NCBI GenBank assembly: GCA_013298025.1
Contig: JAAFJE010000006.1
Coordinates: 124,001 to 188,000 of the forward strand
DNA from: Cytophagales bacterium
Lineage (GTDB): Bacteria; Bacteroidota; Bacteroidia; Cytophagales; Spirosomataceae
Direction: 5' to 3'
DNA: 64,000 bases
This document shows, in pieces, positions 44,919 through 53,382 of this stretch. Within the stretch, counting starts at the first letter, position 1. Every line of letters begins with the position of its first letter. The notes beneath the pieces are model-generated. The model saw only the letters and a program-made list of their open reading frames with translations, did no database searches and had not been told where the DNA came from. Both the position numbers and the translations under genes were made by a program.

Positions 44919-45279
44919 ATGAAAAAAAACTCGTAATTTTATATAAAAACTCATAAAAATTAGCTATCTTTTACCTTAGTAAATATCCCAATCCTATCTC
45001 GATTACCATTTTGTGAAAGCTTAATTAAAAAAAACGAATACATTTATCAATAAATTAAGCAGTAGTACAGCTTTGTGATTTTTGACTTATGAATTTTAAA
45101 AACAACAATCTGTTGATTATTAGTTTTTTATCAATCATAAATCAAACCTCTTTATACTTAATACCGTATTTTTGTAAACATAAAAGTAGGTATGACGCTA
45201 TTTTTTTGTCTTTGCGGTACGCTATCGAACTATTTATGGGACTTCCCCTTAATGTAATTCTTACTAACCTAAATTACAA
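44919..45279. other. Intergenic region upstream of the hybrid kinase
   Basis: About 360 AT-rich bases. They contain only a 64-codon frame (45089-45283) whose end overlaps the kinase ATG by ATGA. The frame is hydrophobic and not recognisable, so it is not called as a gene. No promoter was clear. Confidence 0.5.
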
Positions 45280-48200
45280 ATGAACTTTCCGTACAAAGCC
45301 TTGTATCGGTTGAACTTATGGGAAAAATCTTCTTGTGCTTTGCTGCAAGGAGCTTTTTGGAACAATTACCACATAACACAACAAAAGATTACCCAAATGC
45401 TTGGGATGCTTGTCTTCGGATTAAGCCTATATTTGTATTGCCCAACCATTTATGCCCAACGTACACTTGGAACGATTGATTTACGTCAAAAAAACATTAC
45501 TGCTACGAGCGAAAGCATTCCGCTCGATTCGTCGTGGCGTTTTTATTGGCAGCAATTTTATTCCCCTACGCTTTTAGCAACTCAACAGCCCAAGCCCAAT
45601 GCCTATATTCCTTTTACGCAAGTTTGGAATACATTACCCTTCCTTCAGCCGAAATTTGCCCGTAAAGCCTTTGGTTATGCAACTTACAGCTTGGATGTAC
45701 TGATAGACCACCGCAAAAATCCCACTATTTGCTTGAATGTGCCAGAGGTGTATTCGAGCTACAAACTTTGGATAAACAACCACCTTGTTGCCAGCAACGG
45801 ACAAGTTGCCACAAGAAAGGAACAGTACCGTCCGCAATGGTTGCCACAGCTTGTCAATTATGATGCCACAACCGACACCTTACATTTGGTGATGCACATA
45901 GCCAATTTTGACCATTACAAAGGCGGGGCATTCTTGCCTATCAAAATAGGCAGTACCACCGAACTCTACGAAGAACGAGAGCATGAATTGGCACTAGATA
46001 TGCTTGTGACGGGGATGCTGCTCATGGGAGCGATGTTGTTTTTTAGCCTGTATTTTATGGGCGAAAAAACGCAGGAAGTGTTGTTTTTTGCCATATTTTG
46101 TTTGTTTTTTATTTACCGCATCATCGGGGTCGATAACCTGTATTATTTGCACCATCTGTTTCCTACGCTAGATTGGCACGTGACCATACATATCGAATAT
46201 TTTGCCATGTATGCCTGTATTTTTACGTTTAGCGTTTTTATTCGTAAGTTGTATCCGAATGAAACCAAGGATGTTTTTCTCAAAATTATTTTGGGTAGTA
46301 CCTTGGGCTATATGATTACGCTTGCTGTTGCACCGATTCATGTGTTTACTTACCTATCCAACTTTTTCTACCTGATAATTCTCTTGTTTGTGACTTACAA
46401 TTTTATTGTCGTACTCAGGGCGTTTTTCAACCAACGCCAAGGCTCGTTTTTTGCCTTTTGGGGGGTATTGGTTTTTGGCATATCTATCTGTTTGAGTATT
46501 TTAGGTTTTTACAAAATCATCCCTTACAATCCGATGTATTTCTTTGTCGGATACATTGGCTTTATTTTCTTTCAAAGCCTTATTTTGCCCCATCGTTTTT
46601 CTGATACCATGCGCAAAGCAAGAGATTTGGCAGAACAAGGAGGCAAGGCAAAATCTGAATTTTTGGCCAATATGAGCCACGAAATCAGAACCCCTCTCAA
46701 TGGTATTATCGGGTTTACAGACTTATTATTGAAAACAAAGCTAGACGAAACCCAACAAAAATATTTAGCTACGGTTTTTCAATCGGCCAATGCCCTGCTT
46801 GATATTATCAACGATATTTTAGATTTTTCTAAAATTGAGGCTGGAAAACTAGAACTCATACCCGAAAAAGTTGACCTGCTCGAATTGAGTACCCAAGTGG
46901 TAAATATTATTTCGGTTCAAGCCGACGAAAAACGATTGGAAGTATTGCTCAATGTGCCACCCAATATTCCTCGTTTTACGCATATCGACCCTGTACGTTT
47001 GCGACAAATTTTGGTCAATTTGTTGGGTAATGCCGTCAAGTTTACCGATAAAGGCGAAATAGAATTAAAAATAGCAATCCTAGAGCATTTCCCCAATGGC
47101 GAAACCTCGTTGCGTTTCTCGGTAAGAGATACAGGTATTGGTATTGATGTAGAAAAACAAGAAAAAATCTTTGAAGCTTTTGCCCAAGAAGATGCTTCTA
47201 CCACTCGTAAATTTGGTGGTACAGGTCTTGGCTTGACCATCTCTAATCGCCTTTTAGGCCTGATGGAATCGCAATTGCACTTGCAGAGCATCAAAGGAGA
47301 GGGAAGTACATTTTATTTCGACCTTTCGTTGGTTTGTGAAGAAGGCGAGCCACTTCAATGGCAAGGCATTGAGCATATCAAAAAAGTATTGATTGTGGAC
47401 GACAACCACAACAACCGTAATATTTTGCAAGATATGCTTGCCCTCAAAGGCATTGCGTCGCAACAGGCAACCAATGGCATTGTGGCCCTTGAAATATTAG
47501 AGAAAGGCCATGTTTTCGACGTGATTTTGATGGATTTCCACATGCCTTATATGGATGGCATCGAAACGATTCGACATATTCGCAAAAAAACAAGCTATGA
47601 TAATCAGGCGATTATCCTTTTGGCAAGCTCTTCCGATGACCCTTATATTGGTCGTGCCTGCCAAGAACTAAGCGTGGCTCATCGCTTGTTGAAACCTATC
47701 AATATACAGCAGTTGTATAATGCTTTGGCAAGAATTAAAGAAGTTTCAGCCAACAATACCCTGCCCATATTCGATACGCAAACACAACAATTGGCTTTGC
47801 ATTCAGAAAATATTACGTTGATGATTGTAGAAGACAACCCTGTAAATATGCTTTTGGCACGTACTATTTTCAAAAGTTTACTGCCCCAAGCCAGTATTTT
47901 AGAAGCAGAAAATGGACAAATAGCCGTGAATTTCTATAAGCAATTTCATATCGACATCATCTTTATGGACGTACAAATGCCCGTGATGGGTGGCTACGAT
48001 GCCGCCAAGGCCATTCGGGCATTTGAGCAAGGCAACAGGCGTGTTCCGATTATTGCCCTCACGGCAGGAACAGTAAAAGGCGAACGAGAAAAATGCCTCG
48101 AAGCTGGCATGGACGACTACGTGACCAAGCCCGTGGTAAAAGCGACATTGGCACAAGCCCTCAACAATTGGATTGCCCTAGAATGGGGAACACAAGCCAC

Positions 48201-48567
48201 CGAAACATCGCCCCAAGTGCTTAATATTGAGCAAGAAGACGAGCATTTCGATAGGGTTTTGTTTGCCCAACGCCTCGACAACGATGCCGATTTTATGAAA
48301 CAATTGCTGTCTATTGCCCAGCAACAATTGGGGATTTTTGAACAAGATTTACAACAATTACTCGCCGAGAAAAACCTCAGTGCTTTAAAATCGCTTGGAC
48401 ATAAGATGAAAGGAACAGCCGTTTCGAGTTGTTTTCCTAACTTGGCGTATTGGTCGGAACGCCTCGAAAGGGTTGAGTCGATAGACCTAGAAGAAATGAC
48501 CAATATTGTGGAGCATATCAAGGAAGAATTTAAGATTTTACAAGAAATATTAAAGCATCATGCCTAG
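45280..48567 (+). CDS. Hybrid sensor histidine kinase with 7TMR-DISM input, two receivers and Hpt
   Basis: A 1095-residue one-protein phosphorelay. A signal segment ending near PTIYAQ is followed by an extracellular 7TMR-DISM type-2 domain (about 65-220), seven membrane helices (about 240-440) and HisKA with His near 467 ([15 protein letters not shown]). Then come the ATPase domain with FGGTGLGL, receiver 1 with Asp near 751 (VILMDFHMP), receiver 2 with Asp near 897 (IIFMDVQMP), and a C-terminal Hpt with His near 1041 ([11 protein letters not shown]). DISM domains often sense carbohydrate-like ligands. An internal ATG at 45397 would remove an odd 39-residue extension before the signal peptide and may be the real start. 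The final regulator is not linked. Confidence 0.92.
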   Translation: MNFPYKALYRLNLWEKSSCALLQGAFWNNYHITQQKITQMLGMLVFGLSLYLYCPTIYAQRTLGTIDLRQKNITATSESIPLDSSWRFYWQQFYSPTLLATQQPKPNAYIPFTQVWNTLPFLQPKFARKAFGYATYSLDVLIDHRKNPTICLNVPEVYSSYKLWINNHLVASNGQVATRKEQYRPQWLPQLVNYDATTDTLHLVMHIANFDHYKGGAFLPIKIGSTTELYEEREHELALDMLVTGMLLMGAMLFFSLYFMGEKTQEVLFFAIFCLFFIYRIIGVDNLYYLHHLFPTLDWHVTIHIEYFAMYACIFTFSVFIRKLYPNETKDVFLKIILGSTLGYMITLAVAPIHVFTYLSNFFYLIILLFVTYNFIVVLRAFFNQRQGSFFAFWGVLVFGISICLSILGFYKIIPYNPMYFFVGYIGFIFFQSLILPHRFSDTMRKARDLAEQGGKAKSEFLANMSHEIRTPLNGIIGFTDLLLKTKLDETQQKYLATVFQSANALLDIINDILDFSKIEAGKLELIPEKVDLLELSTQVVNIISVQADEKRLEVLLNVPPNIPRFTHIDPVRLRQILVNLLGNAVKFTDKGEIELKIAILEHFPNGETSLRFSVRDTGIGIDVEKQEKIFEAFAQEDASTTRKFGGTGLGLTISNRLLGLMESQLHLQSIKGEGSTFYFDLSLVCEEGEPLQWQGIEHIKKVLIVDDNHNNRNILQDMLALKGIASQQATNGIVALEILEKGHVFDVILMDFHMPYMDGIETIRHIRKKTSYDNQAIILLASSSDDPYIGRACQELSVAHRLLKPINIQQLYNALARIKEVSANNTLPIFDTQTQQLALHSENITLMIVEDNPVNMLLARTIFKSLLPQASILEAENGQIAVNFYKQFHIDIIFMDVQMPVMGGYDAAKAIRAFEQGNRRVPIIALTAGTVKGEREKCLEAGMDDYVTKPVVKATLAQALNNWIALEWGTQATETSPQVLNIEQEDEHFDRVLFAQRLDNDADFMKQLLSIAQQQLGIFEQDLQQLLAEKNLSALKSLGHKMKGTAVSSCFPNLAYWSERLERVESIDLEEMTNIVEHIKEEFKILQEILKHHA

Positions 48568-48697
48568 GGAATATCTTGTTTTTAATAACCCATCTGATGA
48601 AGCCGATATAGAAGACAAAATCGGAGTTGTTGGTGGTACGAAAAGCGAATTACATGATGTACAGAAATGTTTAAACGTTTTGAAAACAATCTTTTAG
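48560..48697 (+). CDS. Possible 45-aa small protein overlapping the hybrid kinase end
   Basis: A short frame from ATG 48560, eight bases before the kinase stop ends, to TAG 48695-48697. The peptide ([20 protein letters not shown] at the start) is soluble and acidic and looks protein-like rather than random. No family is recognised. It could equally be debris between the kinase and the broken nuclease gene. Confidence 0.3.
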   Translation: MPREYLVFNNPSDEADIEDKIGVVGGTKSELHDVQKCLNVLKTIF

Positions 48698-48739
48698 AAT
48701 AATTTTGTTTCTTTGAAAAGAATTTTAATCTGTTGAAAC

Positions 48740-49541
48740 ATGCTTGGTAATTTAGATAACGAAGTGATTTTCAAAAAAGCTTTTACCGATAAAACTGTAT
48801 TTAAGGCTTTTGTTCGTGATATTTTGGGCATTGAAGTAGAAGTAGAAAAAATAGAAATAGAAAAGAAGTTTGAGCCTAAAATTGGTTACGTCGATTTTGA
48901 GTTAGACATTTTTGCTGAAAGTGTAGATAAACGAATTTGTATCGAAACGCATCGAGTATGACCACCACTTTGATAGGTTTCTACACTATTTTTTAATGCT
49001 CATTGCCGAGCAGCAAAGAAACAGCAAAGAATATGATATTGATAGAACCGTTTATGTGATTGTTGTTTTAACAGCCCCCTATAAAATCAGCGAAAAAAAC
49101 GGCAAACCTATTCTTGACGAGGTTTTGTTGCTCAACTTAAACCCACAAACGTTACAAGGCGAAATCCGAGAATTATATGGGCATCAGTTTGTTTGCCTAA
49201 ATCCAAATCATCCCAATAGCGAAACGCCTAAACAAATCAGGGATTGGTTAGATTTGATTTACCAATCTATTCATAGTCCAGAAAGACCTGTTTTGAATAC
49301 ACAAAACGAGGGTATAAGAAAGGCTATGGAATTGATAAGCTTTGAAAATTTAACCCCCGAAGAAAGAACAAACGCCAAAAATAAAGAGGCTACGAGAATT
49401 GTTCTGATGAAAGAAAGGACAGCAGAGAAAATGGAAATTGCTAGAAAACTCATTAAGCGTCATTTAACAAATGAGGAAATAGCAGAAGATACAGGTTTAA
49501 CAGTTGAACAGATAGAGCAACTGCGTAGCGAAAAAGACTAA
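48740..49541 (+). pseudogene. Rpn-family PD-(D/E)XK nuclease/transposase-like gene, frameshifted
   Basis: The first part (48740-48961) reads LGNLDNEVIFKKAFTDKTVFKAFVRDILGIEVEVEKIE, then the PD-(D/E)XK core VDFELDIFAES and RICIE, before a premature stop after THRV. In the next frame the protein continues EYDHHFDRFLHYFLMLIAEQQ to 49541, with the usual C-terminal tail HLTNEEIAEDTGLTVEQIEQL. The break falls where the family has the catalytic E-x-Q/K motif (RICIEIQR in relatives), so residues of the active site are missing. These proteins promote recombination or are remnants of transposons. The copy is presumably inactive. Confidence 0.8.
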
Positions 49542-49933
49542 AAACTGCACCCAACATTAGGTTTGCGAAAAGGTGGGCTAATGTATGTAATGTAGGCTTT
49601 TGTGCTCTCTAAAAACTTTGTGCGTAGGGTAGCTGTCAAATCCCGCCCTTCGCAAACATTTTTCCGTTAGTAGTAATCCCCAATCCCGAATATCCCATTT
49701 CCCAATCCCTTCGCTCATCTCAAACACTTTTTTTCGCTACTGTGTATGTCATAACAAAAGAATTTGGCGTTTTGGTATTAATCTGCAATTTTTGTAGTAA
49801 GAAATTTGTTGTTTAAATAGACACAATTCTACAAAAGGCTTGGCTGGAGTAGCCGATTGCAGAAAAGGGTAAGCACCTCGTGTGCGTTGTTTTACAGAAT
49901 TTATTGGGTATCCAGCATATTTTACTATCAACA
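49542..49933. other. Intergenic region upstream of trxB
   Basis: About 390 bases with no credible gene, promoter of clear consensus or strong hairpin. It probably contains the trxB promoter and remnants beyond the broken nuclease gene. Confidence 0.5.
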
Positions 49934-50872
49934 ATGGCAGAACATATTAAGTGCCTAATTATAGGCTCAGGACCCGCAGGTTATACCGCAGCAATTTATG
50001 CTTCAAGAGCAGGACTTACACCTGTGATGTATCAAGGTAGCCAACCTGGCGGACAATTAACGATTACCAACGACGTGGAAAATTTCCCTGGGTATCCGGA
50101 GGGTATTCAAGGGCCAGTGATGATGCAAGACCTTGAAAAACAGGCTCGTCGCTTTGGTACAGATGTTCGTTATGGCATGGCAACGGCGGTTGATTTCTCG
50201 ACTTCACCTAAAAAAATTACGGTTGACAATGCTACCGAACTTACCGCCGATGCTGTTATTATTGCTACAGGTGCATCGGCCAAATGGCTTGGCTTGGAGT
50301 CAGAACAAAAATACAATGGTTTAGGCGTTTCGGCTTGTGCGGTATGCGATGGCTTTTTCTTCCGTAACCAAGAAGTGGCTATTGTGGGTGGTGGCGACAC
50401 CGCCGCCGAAGAGGCTACCTATTTGGCAAACCTTTGTGCCAAAGTTCACATGATTGTGCGTAGAGATGAATTGCGTGCTTCGCTTATCATGCAGAAACGA
50501 GTAAAAAATAATCCTAAAATAGAAATCCATTGGAACTCTATTACAGATGAAATCTTAGGCGATGTCAACGGCGTTACAGGGGTTCGATTGAAAGATGCTA
50601 ATTCTGGCGAAACAAAAGAAATCAATGTAACGGGCTTCTTTGTGGCTATTGGTCACAAACCAAATACTGAAATATTTAAAGATTACCTCGAACTCGACGA
50701 AGCGGGCTATATTCAAACAATCAAAGGTTCTAGTAAAACCAATGTTGAAGGAGTATTTGCTTGTGGCGATGCACAAGACAATGTATATCGCCAAGCCGTA
50801 ACCGCCGCCGGAACAGGTTGTATGGCCGCCCTCGATGCCGAACGCTGGTTGGCTGCCAACGAATTACATTAA
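49934..50872 (+). CDS. trxB: Thioredoxin-disulfide reductase
   Basis: TrxB reduces thioredoxin with NADPH through FAD and a redox-active disulfide in the cytoplasm. The 312-residue protein (ATG 49934, MAEHIKCLI; upstream in-frame codons are unlikely) has the FAD loop GSGPAGYTAAIYASRAGL and the active-site Cys135-Ala-Val-Cys138 in CAVCDGFFF. The NADPH loop VGGGDTAAEEA and the C-terminal FAD block GVFACGDAQDNVYRQAVTAAGTG are also intact. Length is normal. The M23 peptidase gene follows after 34 bases. Confidence 0.96.
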   Translation: MAEHIKCLIIGSGPAGYTAAIYASRAGLTPVMYQGSQPGGQLTITNDVENFPGYPEGIQGPVMMQDLEKQARRFGTDVRYGMATAVDFSTSPKKITVDNATELTADAVIIATGASAKWLGLESEQKYNGLGVSACAVCDGFFFRNQEVAIVGGGDTAAEEATYLANLCAKVHMIVRRDELRASLIMQKRVKNNPKIEIHWNSITDEILGDVNGVTGVRLKDANSGETKEINVTGFFVAIGHKPNTEIFKDYLELDEAGYIQTIKGSSKTNVEGVFACGDAQDNVYRQAVTAAGTGCMAALDAERWLAANELH

Positions 50873-50906
50873 TGCCAAGGCTTTTGAATTTCAAACATAC
50901 CATGAC

Positions 50907-52022
50907 ATGAACATACGCCGTAGTTTCTTGACTATATGCCTCACCTTTGTCGGTTGCTTGTCGGCTTTTGCCCAACAAGAAAAAGGTGCATTCAAAAATA
51001 ATCCTAAAATCAAAGTAAAGGACAATACAGGTCTTTATAAAGAGAAGGATAAAAAACAGGACGATTTGGATGAAGCCCTCAAATTGCAGTTCAAAACCGA
51101 ATTTGAAACGGTTGACAAACAAGTCACAGGCACAACCGATAAGTTTGAACCTGTGCGTGCCGTAAATGCCACTGTGAGTAGTTTCGATACCACTTCGGTT
51201 GACGAAAGCGACCCGCTTGTCGTTGAAATGCAAGACGAAATGCGTCCATCGGGTAGCGACGATTTCGTTGCCGTGGCATCGTACTTTTCTATTTGGGATA
51301 GCCAAAATATCGACCCTTATGGCATCAATGCCAAAGATTTTGACGATGTGGTTGACCTAGAATTGTTTAATAAAGAACAAGGTCGCTATTGGAGTGTTCC
51401 TTCCAATGCACCCAAACTTACGTCTAAATTTGGCCCTCGCTGGGGGCGTATGCACGCAGGTGTTGATATTGATTTAGAAACAGGCGACCCTGTGTATGCT
51501 GCCTTCGATGGCATTGTACGGGTGTCGGGCTATGATGGAGGAGGCTATGGTAACTTCTTGGTAGTGAGGCATTATAATGGTATAGAAACGCTCTATGGTC
51601 ACTTGTCACGCAAAAGCTACGAATCGGGTATGTATGTAAAAGCAGGCGATGAGCTAGGCAAAGGTGGCAATACGGGGCGAAGCACTGGCTCGCATTTGCA
51701 CTTTGAAACACGCTACGAAGGCAACCCACTCAATCCAACTTATGTGTTTAATTTCGTTGGTGAGGGGACAGAACCTGTCTCGAACCACTTGCTTATCTCG
51801 GCAAGAGTATTCGATACGTATGGCTTGGCCTTGGGCAACGAATATGGCGATGCTGGTAACAAAGTAGTTACTCGTCGCACGGCTTGGACCACCGCACGTC
51901 AGGGCGATACGCTTACTTCTATTGCCAACAGAGCTGGGATTTCTGTAGAAAAACTCGCTCGCCTCAATGGAATGCGTATTTCTTCTAATTTGAGAGTTGG
52001 TCGTCGTTTAAGGATACAGTAA
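50907..52022 (+). CDS. Exported M23 metallopeptidase with LysM domain
   Basis: A 371-residue murein-processing protein (ATG 50907; longer in-frame codons upstream overlap trxB and are unlikely). The signal peptide ends near LSAFAQ. A long charged region is followed by the M23 (lysostaphin-type) domain with zinc ligands His183 and Asp187 in HAGVD and the His-Leu-His pair in GSHLHFE near 263. The C-terminal LysM domain (ARQGDTLTSIANRAGISVEKLARLN) binds peptidoglycan. It may be an endopeptidase or an activator of cell-wall hydrolases. It ends in a strong terminator. Confidence 0.92.
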   Translation: MNIRRSFLTICLTFVGCLSAFAQQEKGAFKNNPKIKVKDNTGLYKEKDKKQDDLDEALKLQFKTEFETVDKQVTGTTDKFEPVRAVNATVSSFDTTSVDESDPLVVEMQDEMRPSGSDDFVAVASYFSIWDSQNIDPYGINAKDFDDVVDLELFNKEQGRYWSVPSNAPKLTSKFGPRWGRMHAGVDIDLETGDPVYAAFDGIVRVSGYDGGGYGNFLVVRHYNGIETLYGHLSRKSYESGMYVKAGDELGKGGNTGRSTGSHLHFETRYEGNPLNPTYVFNFVGEGTEPVSNHLLISARVFDTYGLALGNEYGDAGNKVVTRRTAWTTARQGDTLTSIANRAGISVEKLARLNGMRISSNLRVGRRLRIQ

Positions 52023-52050
52023 ATACATTTGTTCTTTTCTCATAAAAAAA

Positions 52051-52085
52051 GCTCTTGACAATATCAATTGTCAAGAGCTTTTTGG
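52051..52085 (+). terminator. Intrinsic terminator after the M23 peptidase gene
   Basis: Perfect 13-bp stem AGCTCTTGACAAT (52051-52063 with 52068-52080), four-base loop, A-run before and T-run after, 28 bases past the stop codon. Confidence 0.9.
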
Positions 52086-52097
52086 TTTATTATTAAT

Positions 52098-52130
52098 ACT
52101 AATGGCATGACTTCGAGTCATGCCATTAGT
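52098..52130. other. Second perfect hairpin, no T-run
   Basis: Arms 52098-52111 and 52117-52130 are perfect 14-bp complements (ACTAATGGCATGAC) around TTCGA. It lies between the terminator and the end of the convergent membrane protein gene. It lacks a T-run on either side, so its role is unclear. Confidence 0.6.
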
Positions 52131-52148
52131 AAAACAACAGAAGAATGG

Positions 52149-52526
52149 CTATTTTTCTCGATTAATCAGTTTATTAATAGAATGATAAAGTGTTATAATA
52201 GAAGAGATTATGAATAAAAAAACTGAAATGAAAACCGCTGTATCTCCATTGTAGTAAATAGTATTCGATTGTGTTAGAAGCAATAAAAAATAGATAACAA
52301 TAATGGTAATTGTAACAATATCATCTACTTTATTGTTGATTTTTGAATACGTAGAGTAGATGAAATATATGATTGAAGTAATGGAAAAGGTACTAAATAG
52401 TATTTGTAAAAGACCACCAGTTAAATTTAATAGAATTATCAAAAAAACAGGAAATGATAATTTATCTCCAGGAATTATTAACAGTAGCGAAAAAATGATT
52501 GTCGGAATTTTATAGTATATTTTCAT
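52149..52526 (-). CDS. Small hypothetical membrane protein
   Basis: A 125-residue protein with about four hydrophobic segments (IPTIIFSLLLIIP, PVFLIILLNLTGGLLQILF, IVTITIIVIYFLLLLTQ, AVFISVFLFIISSIITLY). I do not recognise the family. Very AT-rich codons and no conserved polar motif. It is downstream of the Crp/Fnr gene by 68 bases on the same strand and may be its target or partner, but this rests only on position. Confidence 0.55.
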   Translation of the reverse strand: MKIYYKIPTIIFSLLLIIPGDKLSFPVFLIILLNLTGGLLQILFSTFSITSIIYFIYSTYSKINNKVDDIVTITIIVIYFLLLLTQSNTIYYNGDTAVFISVFLFIISSIITLYHSINKLINREK

Positions 52527-52594
52527 ATTATTTTGTGTTTAAATCTATCACAAAATAATTAGTTGTAAAGCTTCTAAAAATTGATACAAATCAT

Positions 52595-53164
52595 TTAATT
52601 GTATTTTGAGGCTCGTATTCTACTTAACGTTTCTGGTTCAATTTCTATAAATGAAGCAATTTTTTTTAATGAAACTCTATTCAAAATATTGGGAATATGA
52701 TTTATTAAATACCGATATTTTTCTTCGCTACTCTTAGATCTCAAAATAAAATTTCTTTGTATGCTTTCGCAATAGTATTTTTCAGTTAATACTCTTCCAT
52801 GAAAATTAAATTCGGGAAAATTATCATAGATAGCCAATATATCAGAATAGTTAATATACCACAACGTGCATTCCTCAAGTGTTTCAATAAATTCATACGA
52901 AGGTGTTTGGTTATAAAAACTTTGAATTGAAAAAATCAAGTCATTTTCCTGATAGAACCAAGTGGTATGTTCCTTGCCATCTGTTAAATAATAGGCACGA
53001 ATAATTCCTTTTTCAATAAAAAATATTTTATTTGAAATATGTCCAGCTTCTAACAAAATTGACTTTTTACTAACTCGTAGTTTCTTTATTTTGGACTTTA
53101 AATGAAAAATAAGTTTCTCCGAAAGAGGTTTTATAGAGTTTAGAATAGTAAATAATTGCTCCAT
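52595..53164 (-). CDS. Crp/Fnr-family transcriptional regulator
   Basis: A 189-residue regulator. Residues 25-120 form the cyclic-nucleotide-binding-like beta barrel (ILLEAGHISNKIFFIEKGIIRAYY, TTWFYQENDLIF). The C-terminal winged-helix has VSLKKIASFIEIEPETLSRIRAS as helix-turn-helix. The phosphate-binding cassette of true cAMP receptors is not evident, as in many Bacteroidota members, so the effector is unknown. The AT-rich coding sequence resembles that of the small membrane protein that follows. Confidence 0.85.
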   Translation of the reverse strand: MEQLFTILNSIKPLSEKLIFHLKSKIKKLRVSKKSILLEAGHISNKIFFIEKGIIRAYYLTDGKEHTTWFYQENDLIFSIQSFYNQTPSYEFIETLEECTLWYINYSDILAIYDNFPEFNFHGRVLTEKYYCESIQRNFILRSKSSEEKYRYLINHIPNILNRVSLKKIASFIEIEPETLSRIRASKYN

Positions 53165-53290
53165 ATATAGCGAATATTTTATGATTCAGTAGGCTTAATT
53201 GCAGTTCAGACTGACTCATTAAGATAGTACATAAAAGAATCGAAAGCAAATTTTCATCTGTAAGATGTAGGGCAAACGTATCACAATTAA

Positions 53291-53343
53291 CCCCCAAGAG
53301 CGTATTGTCAAATTTCTACAATTTGTCAATACGCTCTTGGGGG
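53291..53343. other. Strong 17-bp hairpin downstream of the TonB-type receptor gene
   Basis: Arms 53291-53307 and 53327-53343 (CCCCCAAGAGCGTATTG and its inverse) are perfectly complementary, extended by six more pairs after one mismatch. It lies 39 bases after the receptor stop in the minus direction. No T-run follows on that strand, so termination is likely but not certain. Confidence 0.65.
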
Positions 53344-53382
53344 TATGTTTTGAAACTTTGTTTGTTACGAGTTGGAAACTTT

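Noticed and set aside
45089-45283. 64-codon frame ending in ATGA overlap with the hybrid kinase.
   Set aside because: Low-complexity AT-rich sequence with no recognisable features; the kinase probably starts later (45397), which would remove the overlap argument.
53070-53297. 75-codon minus-strand frame upstream of the Crp/Fnr gene.
   Set aside because: It overlaps the start of the regulator gene in another frame, runs through the intergenic region and resembles no family.
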